64,000 bases of DNA from Embleya scabrispora DSM 41855 (GTDB lineage: Bacteria > Actinomycetota > Actinomycetes > Streptomycetales > Streptomycetaceae). The notes below the pieces were generated by a model. That model had not been told where the DNA came from and searched no databases. It saw only the letters and a program-made list of their open reading frames with translations. The translations under genes and the position numbers were made by a program. Where the stretch lies: contig NZ_KB889679.1 in the NCBI RefSeq assembly GCF_000372745.1, positions 1 through 64,000 of the forward strand, given 5' to 3'. Positions within the stretch are counted from its first letter, which is position 1; the number at the start of each line of letters is the position of its first letter. This document shows, one piece after another, positions 57,857-64,000 of this stretch.

Positions 57857-59409
57857 GGGCGGCGCCAGCTCCGTCCGTCACGTGCGAGCATCTCGTCGGC
57901 CGCGTCCGGACCCCAGGTCCCGGACACGTAGGGCTCGGGCTTGCCGTGCTGCGCCCAGTGCTCCTCGATCGGGTCGAGGATCTTCCAGGAAAGCTCGACC
58001 TCCTCGTGCCGGGGGAACAGCGGCGCGTCGCCGAGCAGGACGTCGAGCAGCAGTCGCTCGTACGCCTCCGGGCTCGACTCGGTGAACGACTCGCCGTACG
58101 CGAAGTCCATGTTGACGTCGCGCACCTCCATCGCGGTGCCCGGCACCTTGGAGCCGAACCGAACCGTCATGCCCTCGTCCGGCTGCACCCGGATGACCAG
58201 GGCGTTCTGCCCCAGCTCCTCGGTCGCGGTGGCGTCGAAGGGCAGGTGCGGCGCGCGCTGGAAGACCACCGCGATCTCGGTCACCCGGCGGCCGAGCCGC
58301 TTGCCCGCGCGCAGGTAGAACGGCACGCCCGCCCAGCGGCGGTTGGCGATCTCCAGCTTGATCGCGGCGTAGGTGTCGGTGCGCGAGTCCGGCGGGATGC
58401 CGTCCTCTTCGAGGTAGCCCTTGGCCAGTTCACCGCCCTGCCAGCCGCGCGTGTACTGGGCCCGGACGGTGCCGCGCGAGAGGTCGTCGGGCAGCTTGAT
58501 CGAGCTGAGCACCTTGAGCTTCTCGGCGACCAGCGAGTCGGCGTCGAAGGACACCGGCTCCTCCATCGCGGTCAGCGCGAGCAACTGGAGCAGGTGGTTC
58601 TGGATCACGTCGCGCGCGGCGCCGATGCCGTCGTAGTACCCGGCCCGGCCGCCGATGCCGATGTCCTCGGCCATGGTGATCTGGATGTGGTCCACGTAGG
58701 ACCGGTTCCACAGCGGCTCGAACATGGTGTTGGCGAAGCGCAACGCCATGATGTTCTGGACGGTTTCCTTGCCCAGGTAGTGGTCGATCCGGAAGACCGA
58801 TTCGGGCGGGAAGACCTCGTCGACGACCTTGTTCAGCTCGCGCGCGCTCTTGAGGTCGTGCCCGAACGGCTTCTCGATCACCACGCGGCGCCACGAGTCG
58901 GCCTTGGGGTCGGCGAGCCCGTGCTCCTTGAGCTGGCGCACCACCTCGGGGAACGCCTTCGGCGGCACCGACAGGTAGAACGCGTGGTTGCCCTGGGTGC
59001 CCTGCTGCTCATCCAACTCGTCGATCGTCTGACGCAGTTGGTCGAACGCCTTGCCGTCGTCGAACTCGCCCTGGACGAACCGGAACCCCTCGGAAAGCTG
59101 CTGCCACACCTCTTCCCGGAAGGGGGTCCGGGCGTGCTCCTTGACCGCTTCGTAGACGACCTGGGCGAAGTCCTGGTTCTCCCAGTCGCGCCGGGCGAAC
59201 CCGGTCAGCGCGAAGCCCGGCGGCAACAATCCGCGGTTTGCCAGGTCGTAGATCGCCGGCATCAGCTTCTTGCGGGACAGGTCGCCGGTGACGCCGAAGA
59301 TGACCAGGCCGGACGGGCCCGCGATGCGCGGGAGTCGGCGGTCCTGCGGGTCGCGCAGCGGGTTCTCCGGCCACACGGCCGGCTTGGACTTGCCGGTCTT
59401 GGGGCTCAT
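57853..59409 (-). CDS. zwf: Glucose-6-phosphate 1-dehydrogenase
   Basis: NADP-dependent first enzyme of the pentose phosphate pathway, 518 residues. The cofactor loop is VIFGVTGDLSRKKLMPAIYDLA (about 35-56), followed by the substrate motif RIDHYLGKETVQN with the catalytic His region, and EKPFGHDL. Its start overlaps the pgi stop (ATGA at 59406-59409), so pgi-zwf-opcA-pgl form one coupled operon. Confidence 0.96.
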   Translation of the reverse strand: MSPKTGKSKPAVWPENPLRDPQDRRLPRIAGPSGLVIFGVTGDLSRKKLMPAIYDLANRGLLPPGFALTGFARRDWENQDFAQVVYEAVKEHARTPFREEVWQQLSEGFRFVQGEFDDGKAFDQLRQTIDELDEQQGTQGNHAFYLSVPPKAFPEVVRQLKEHGLADPKADSWRRVVIEKPFGHDLKSARELNKVVDEVFPPESVFRIDHYLGKETVQNIMALRFANTMFEPLWNRSYVDHIQITMAEDIGIGGRAGYYDGIGAARDVIQNHLLQLLALTAMEEPVSFDADSLVAEKLKVLSSIKLPDDLSRGTVRAQYTRGWQGGELAKGYLEEDGIPPDSRTDTYAAIKLEIANRRWAGVPFYLRAGKRLGRRVTEIAVVFQRAPHLPFDATATEELGQNALVIRVQPDEGMTVRFGSKVPGTAMEVRDVNMDFAYGESFTESSPEAYERLLLDVLLGDAPLFPRHEEVELSWKILDPIEEHWAQHGKPEPYVSGTWGPDAADEMLARDGRSWRRP

Positions 59410-61088
59410 CGAGCCGCTCCGTCCGCGAGGGCGCGGGCGGCGTCGAGCAGTTGCCCGAGTCCGGCCGCGCGGTCGGTCAGGTGCAGGCGCAGCACCGGGC
59501 GCTCGCGCGAGGTGATCGCGCCGAGGTCGCCCAGTGCCTGGGCCAGTTGCAGCCGGCCGAAGCTGTACGGCTTGGCCGGCACGTCCAGGTCCTCGGCGTT
59601 CGCGCCGGTGATCTGGAGGAACACGCCGACCGCGGGCCCGCCCTTGTGGAACTGGCCGGTGGAGTGCAGGAATCGTGGTGCCCAGCCGAAGGTGACCTGC
59701 TCGCCCTGAAGCGCCTTTGCCAGCAGCGGCCGCAACTTGGGCGCGTCGGTGTCGCCGAGCCGGTCCAGGTAGGCCATCACCGCGAGGTAGCCGTTGTCCG
59801 GCACCGTCGCGAGCAACGCGCGCAGCGCACCGGTCAGGTCGCTCGCCCCGTCCAGCAGCGCGGCGTCGCCGTGCACCTCGACCGCGCCGTCCACGAGGGC
59901 CGGTTCGCCCACCGGCAGCGGGCCGTCGTCGCCCGCCCTGGTCAGCAACGCGCCGGTGTTGTCCTTGGACTCCTGCACGTTGGGCTGGTCGAACGGGTCG
60001 ATGCCGATCACCCGACCGGCGACCGCGGTCGCGTACTCCCACAGCAACAACTGCGCGCCCAGCGGCCCACACACACGCAGGTCGGCGTCGCGTCGGTCGA
60101 CCTCCTCGTCACCGATCACGGTGCGCACCGCGTCGGCGCCCACCGCGTGGTCGAACCCGGGCGCGTCCACGCCCTCGACCACGACCGGCAGGACGCCGCG
60201 GCCCTGCTTGCCGGTGGACTCGGCGATCAACTGCTCGGCCCAGTCGCCGAAGCCGACGATGTCGCCGGTGTTGGCGAGCACGAGCTTGTCCCGGCCGTGG
60301 TTGGCGGCGGCGCCGAGCACCGCGCCCAGCAGCAGGCCCGGGTTGTCCCGGTCGCCGGCCAGCGCGGGTGCGAGCGCGGCGGCGTCGTCGAGGAGTTGCT
60401 CGACGTCCACCCCGGCCAGCGCGCTGGGCACCAGGCCGAACGCGGTCAGCGCCGAGTAGCGGCCCCCGACGTTGGGGTCGGCGAGCACGATCGTGTAGCC
60501 GGCGTTGCGCGCGGTGTTCTCCAGCGGCGAGCCCGGGTCGGTGACGACCACGATCCGGCCGGCGAGCTGGTCGTTGGTCAACCCCTCGTCCAGGAAAGCC
60601 TGTTCGAACGCGCGGCGGTGGCTGTCGGTCTCCACGGTGCCGCCACTCTTGCTGGAGACGACCACCACGGTGCGCTCCAGGTCTTCGCCGAGCGCGCGGC
60701 GGACCTGGGCGGGGTCGGTGGTGTCCAGCACGGTGAGCTTCTTGCCGTGGGTGGCGGTGATCACCTCGGGCGCCAGCGACGAGCCGCCCATGCCGGCCAG
60801 GACCACGTGGTCCAGGCCCTCGGCGCTCAAACGCTCGCGCAGTTCGGCCAGTTGTGGCAGCAGCGCGCGCGAGGAGGCGGGCAGGTCCACCCAACCCAGG
60901 CGGATCGCGGCCAGCGATTCGGCCTCCGGACCCCACAGCGTGGCGTCGGAGGCGACCAGGCGCGCGGGCACCTTGTCCACGACGCAGGCGGTGATGACTT
61001 CGGCGACTGCGGCGGCGTGCGATAGGTCACCGGAAACGGTGACATCCACGCCGCCGGCGGTCACGCGTTCGTCGTTTGCGTGTACCAC
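59406..61088 (-). CDS. pgi: Glucose-6-phosphate isomerase
   Basis: SIS-domain enzyme of 560 residues interconverting glucose-6-P and fructose-6-P. The sugar-phosphate loops are LAGMGGSSLAPEVI and VVVSSKSGGTVETDSHRRAF, and the catalytic Glu/Lys area is near LLLWEYATAVAGRVIGIDPFDQPNVQESK. It is the divergent, pgi-like form common in streptomycetes within this operon. The GTG at 61088 follows AGGAGGG at ten bases. Confidence 0.94.
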   Translation of the reverse strand: MVHANDERVTAGGVDVTVSGDLSHAAAVAEVITACVVDKVPARLVASDATLWGPEAESLAAIRLGWVDLPASSRALLPQLAELRERLSAEGLDHVVLAGMGGSSLAPEVITATHGKKLTVLDTTDPAQVRRALGEDLERTVVVVSSKSGGTVETDSHRRAFEQAFLDEGLTNDQLAGRIVVVTDPGSPLENTARNAGYTIVLADPNVGGRYSALTAFGLVPSALAGVDVEQLLDDAAALAPALAGDRDNPGLLLGAVLGAAANHGRDKLVLANTGDIVGFGDWAEQLIAESTGKQGRGVLPVVVEGVDAPGFDHAVGADAVRTVIGDEEVDRRDADLRVCGPLGAQLLLWEYATAVAGRVIGIDPFDQPNVQESKDNTGALLTRAGDDGPLPVGEPALVDGAVEVHGDAALLDGASDLTGALRALLATVPDNGYLAVMAYLDRLGDTDAPKLRPLLAKALQGEQVTFGWAPRFLHSTGQFHKGGPAVGVFLQITGANAEDLDVPAKPYSFGRLQLAQALGDLGAITSRERPVLRLHLTDRAAGLGQLLDAARALADGAAR

Positions 61089-61258
61089 GGGCGGTCAGCC
61101 CTCCTATTAATGGGGTGGGAGTGTGCTGAAATCATGCCCTGATTGCGTGGAGTATCCGTCCCGTCGCCGCCGAACGGGTCACATTCGGCGGCGCCGGGAC
61201 GAAGGGGTGCTGCGCCGGTCGGCGAGGGAGGCCGACCGGGTCATGCGGTCCGCGGTCT

Positions 61259-61277
61259 CGGAACACGTGGTGTTCCG
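61259..61277. terminator. Small hairpin after tal
   Basis: cggaacac-gtg-gtgttccg, an 8-bp stem with a 3-base loop, begins 12 bp after the tal stop in the 200-bp gap before pgi. Confidence 0.6.
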
Positions 61278-61288
61278 TCCGGCGGTCG

Positions 61289-62401
61289 TCAGCCCTTGGC
61301 GAGCCGGTCCAGCTCACCCTGCACGGACTCGAGCAGCTCGTTCCAGGAGGTCTCGAACTTCTCGACGCCCTCCTCTTCGAGCTGGTCGACGACCTCGTCG
61401 TAGGAGATGCCGAGCTTGGCGATCGCGTCCAGGTCGGCCCGGGCCGACTCGTACGTGCCGTGCACGGTGTCGCCGGTGATCTTGCCCTGCTCCGCGACCG
61501 CGTCCAGGGTGGCCTCGGGCATCGTGTTCACGACGCCCTTGACGACCAGGTCGTCCACGTACATCGTGGCGCGGTACGCCGGGTCCTTGACGCCGGTCGA
61601 GGCCCACAGCGGGCGCTGCGGCCGGGCACCGGCGGCGGCGAGGGCCTGCCACCGCTCCGTGCCGAACACCTCTTCGTACGCCTGGTAGGCCAGTCGCGCG
61701 TTGGCGACCGCCGCCTTGCCGGCCGCCTTCTCGGCCTCGTCGGTGCCCAGGGCCTTGAGGCGCTTGTCGATCTCGGTGTCCACACGGGACACGAAGAAGG
61801 ACGCCACGGACTCGATCTCGGAGATGTCCAGACCGGCCACGCGGGCGCGCTCGATGCCCTCGACGTATGCCTCCATCACCTCGCGGTAGCGGGCCAGCGA
61901 GAAGATCAGCGTGACGTTGACGCTGATGCCCTCGGCGAGCGCCTGCGAGATCGCGGGCAGGCCGGCCTTGGTGGCCGGGATCTTGATGAACAGGTTCGGC
62001 CGGTCGACGAGCCACCACAGCTGGCGGGCCTCGGCGATGGTCGGCTCGCTCTTGTGCGCGAGGCGCGGGTCGACCTCGATCGAGACCCGACCGTCGACCC
62101 CGTTCGTCGCCTCGTAGACCGGCCGCAGCACGTCGCACGCCTGGCGCACGTCGGCCGCGGTGATCATCCGCACGGCCTCTTCGACCGTCACGCCGCGCAC
62201 GGCGAGGTCGCGCAGCTGCGTGTCGTAGACGTCGTTGCCGGTGATCGCCTTCTGGAAGATCGCCGGGTTGGTGGTCACGCCGACGACCTCGCGGTCGCGG
62301 ACGAGTTCCTGCAGGTTGCCGGACTCCAGCCGCGTCCGGCTCAGATCGTCGAGCCACACGGCCACGCCCTCGGCGGACAGGCGACGCAGGGGTTCCGTCA
62401 T
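61289..62401 (-). CDS. tal: Transaldolase
   Basis: TIM-barrel enzyme of 370 residues transferring dihydroxyacetone units in the non-oxidative pentose phosphate pathway. The Schiff-base Lys is in [15 protein letters not shown] (about 139), with the early Asp in [14 protein letters not shown] and the later motif [14 protein letters not shown]. The length and C-terminal extension fit the actinobacterial long form. A stem-loop separates it from tkt. Confidence 0.96.
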   Translation of the reverse strand: MTEPLRRLSAEGVAVWLDDLSRTRLESGNLQELVRDREVVGVTTNPAIFQKAITGNDVYDTQLRDLAVRGVTVEEAVRMITAADVRQACDVLRPVYEATNGVDGRVSIEVDPRLAHKSEPTIAEARQLWWLVDRPNLFIKIPATKAGLPAISQALAEGISVNVTLIFSLARYREVMEAYVEGIERARVAGLDISEIESVASFFVSRVDTEIDKRLKALGTDEAEKAAGKAAVANARLAYQAYEEVFGTERWQALAAAGARPQRPLWASTGVKDPAYRATMYVDDLVVKGVVNTMPEATLDAVAEQGKITGDTVHGTYESARADLDAIAKLGISYDEVVDQLEEEGVEKFETSWNELLESVQGELDRLAKG

Positions 62402-62470
62402 GACACTTTGCTCCTTCTCGAGTCGGCGGCCGGATCCGGCCGCCTCGTGGGCGGCGGATCGGCGCCCGGC

Positions 62471-62512
62471 GTGGGCGGCGTCGGGCGGGTGTTGCCACCC
62501 GACACCGCCCAC
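62471..62512 (-). terminator. Stem-loop between tkt and tal
   Basis: gtgggcggcgtcggg and cccgacaccgcccac pair over 15 bases with one mismatch and a 12-base loop, in the 126 bp between the tkt stop and the tal start. It may end or attenuate transcription from tkt into tal. Confidence 0.7.
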
Positions 62513-62527
62513 AGGGTCACGTGATCT

Positions 62528-64000
62528 TCAGCTACCGGCGTGCGCCAGGGATTCCCGAGCGGCCGAAACGACCGCCTCGTGGGTCAGCCCGAACTCGGCG
62601 AACAGCTTCTTGTAGTCCGCCGACGCGCCGAAGTGCTCCAGCGAGACGATCCGGCCCGCGTCGCCGACCAGCTCGCGCCAGCCCTGCGCGATGCCGGCCT
62701 CGACCGAGACGCGCGCCTTGACCGACGGCGGCAGCACCTGCTCGCGGTACGCCTGGTCCTGCTCGTTGAACCACTCCAGGCACGGCAGCGAGACGACCCG
62801 GGTCGGCACACCCTCGGCCTCCAGCACCTCGCGCGCCGCGACCGCCGTCTGCACCTCGGAGCCGGTGCCGATCAGGATCACGTGCGGGGTGCCGCTGGAC
62901 GCCTCGGCCAGCACGTAGCCACCACGCGCGGTGCCCTCGGCGGAGCCGAACTCGGTGCGGTCCCAGGTCGGTACGTCCTGGCGGGTGAGCAGGATGCCGG
63001 CCGGGCGGTCCGTGGTCTCCAGGATCTTGCGCCACGCCACCGCGACCTCGTTCGCGTCCGCCGGGCGGACCACGTCCAAGCCGGGGATCGCGCGCAGCGC
63101 GGCGATGTGCTCGATCGGCTGGTGCGTCGGACCGTCCTCGCCCAGGCCGATCGAGTCGTGCGTCCACACGTACGTCGTGGGCAGCTTCATCAGCGCGGCC
63201 AGCCGTACGGCCGGGCGCATGTAGTCGCTGAACACCAGGAACGTGCCGCCGTAGATGCGCGTCCCGCCGTGCAGCGCGATGCCGTTCATGGTCGAACCCA
63301 TGGCGTGCTCGCGGATGCCCCAGTGCACGGTGCGGCCGTAGGGGTTCGCGCCCTTGAGCGGGTTGCCCTCGGGGAGGAACGAACTGCCCTCGTCGATGGT
63401 GGTGTTGTTCGACTCGGCCAGGTCGGCGGAGCCGCCCCACAGCTCGGGGATGACCGCGCCGAGCGCGGCGAGCACCTTGCCGGATGCCTTGCGGGTGGCG
63501 ACCGGCTTGCCGGCCTCGAACTCCGGCAGCACCTTCTCCCAGCCGTCGGGCAGCCGTCGGGCGGAGATCCGGGCGTGCTCGGCGGCGCGCTCGGGGTTGG
63601 TCTCGGCCCACTTGGCGAAGTCGCTCTTCCAGGCGTCGTGCGCGGCACGGCCCCGGTCGACCACCTTGCGGGCGTGCGCCAGTACGTCCTCGGCGACCTC
63701 GAAGTTCTGCTTCGGGTCGAAGCCCAGCACCTTCTTGGTGGCCGCGACCTCTTCGGCGCCCAGCGCCGAGCCGTGCGCCTTGCCGGTGTTCTGCGCGTTC
63801 GGCGCGGGCCACGCGATGATCGTGCGCATGCCGATCATGGTCGGCCGGCCGGTCTCCGCCTTGCCCGCCTCCAGCGCCGCGCTCAGCGCCTCGACGTCGA
63901 TGTCGCCGTTGGCCTGCGGCTCGACCCGGATGGTGTGCCAGCCGTAGGCCGCGTAGCGGGCGAGGACGTCCTCGCTGAACGCGGTCTCGGTGTCACCCTC
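62528..64000 (-). CDS. tkt: Transketolase (5' part outside window)
   Basis: The C-terminal 490 residues of a thiamine-diphosphate transketolase; the frame is open to the window edge and the N-terminal cofactor domain lies beyond it. Visible landmarks are FSEDVLARYAAYGWHTIRVEPQANGD near the edge, LPEFEAGKPVATRKASGKVLAAL, GIREHAMGSTMNGIALHGG (catalytic Glu in REHAMG), IGLGEDGPTHQPIEH and LPCLEWFNEQDQAYREQVLP. It supplies the partner reaction to tal in the same cluster. Confidence 0.95.
   Translation of the reverse strand, partial: EGDTETAFSEDVLARYAAYGWHTIRVEPQANGDIDVEALSAALEAGKAETGRPTMIGMRTIIAWPAPNAQNTGKAHGSALGAEEVAATKKVLGFDPKQNFEVAEDVLAHARKVVDRGRAAHDAWKSDFAKWAETNPERAAEHARISARRLPDGWEKVLPEFEAGKPVATRKASGKVLAALGAVIPELWGGSADLAESNNTTIDEGSSFLPEGNPLKGANPYGRTVHWGIREHAMGSTMNGIALHGGTRIYGGTFLVFSDYMRPAVRLAALMKLPTTYVWTHDSIGLGEDGPTHQPIEHIAALRAIPGLDVVRPADANEVAVAWRKILETTDRPAGILLTRQDVPTWDRTEFGSAEGTARGGYVLAEASSGTPHVILIGTGSEVQTAVAAREVLEAEGVPTRVVSLPCLEWFNEQDQAYREQVLPPSVKARVSVEAGIAQGWRELVGDAGRIVSLEHFGASADYKKLFAEFGLTHEAVVSAARESLAHAGS

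Noticed and set aside
1-64000. tRNA, rRNA, phage or plasmid genes, and a biosynthetic gene cluster with PKS/NRPS modules
   Set aside because: None seen by eye; no cloverleaf-like sequences with TTC-containing T arms, no integrase or replication genes and no carrier-protein motifs. A dedicated tRNA or covariance-model scan was not possible.

Overview
The window is about 72-75% GC, with strongly GC-biased third positions, many GTG starts and ATGA/GTGA stop-start overlaps. This is typical of a filamentous actinobacterium. The housekeeping block on the right (a suf operon led by sufR, ctaA, pgl-opcA-zwf-pgi-tal-tkt), the DUF574-type methyltransferase, the SigE-family sigma factor and the short GC-rich interspersed repeats point to Streptomycetaceae or a near relative. 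The exact genus cannot be read from the sequence.

Region by region. (1) 1-4.1 kb: a two-component system (response regulator cut by the window edge, plus histidine kinase) divergent from a two-gene ABC exporter. (2) 4.1-7.7 kb: a DEDDh exonuclease with a repeat tail, a short YidC-like insertase and a small membrane protein separated by a 23-bp tandem array, and an ATP-grasp protein. (3) 7.7-12.9 kb: a TetR regulator divergent from a catabolic-looking unit (acetoacetate decarboxylase fold, SDR, two ACMSD-like amidohydrolases) with a good operator palindrome between them. (4) 13-23.5 kb: a methyltransferase, SnoaL-like protein, MFS permease, SigE-family sigma factor with a membrane partner, a Ser/Thr kinase with a membrane partner, SURF1, Sir2 and an atypical SDR. 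(5) 23.6-28.1 kb: two facing operons of Asp23/AmaP envelope-stress proteins, one led by an ECF sigma factor. (6) 28.1-37 kb: FAD monooxygenase, ABC exporter, crotonase, small HTH protein, ABC-F ATPase, a broken zinc metallopeptidase gene, an FTCD_C protein and an RsbW-like ATPase. (7) 37.2-40.1 kb: a 971-residue protein with a sigma-region-4-like helix-turn-helix. (8) 40.3-49.9 kb: Fe-S assembly operon sufR-B-D-(Rieske)-C-S-U-T, then a divergent ABC transporter and heme A synthase. (9) 50-54.6 kb: ergothioneine operon egtA-egtB-egtC/egtD, in which egtC and egtD form one uninterrupted frame. (10) 55.2-64 kb: an unknown gene, then pgl, opcA, zwf, pgi, tal and the 3' part of tkt.

The genes fit several joint tasks. 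The suf operon builds Fe-S clusters, and its promoter carries a palindrome suited to autoregulation by SufR. SURF1 and CtaA both serve cytochrome oxidase assembly. pgl, opcA, zwf, tal and tkt make NADPH and pentoses. The egt operon makes a thiol antioxidant and sits inside this otherwise conserved block. Most convergent gene pairs are separated by a strong GC-rich stem-loop. Short tandem repeats recur at gene boundaries: 6-mers, 9-mers, 17-mers and 23-mers.

The best candidates for something undescribed are the EgtC-EgtD fusion, the twin Asp23/ECF operons with a zinc-finger/Asp23 hybrid protein, and the sigma-4-like giant protein divergent from an anti-sigma-type ATPase.
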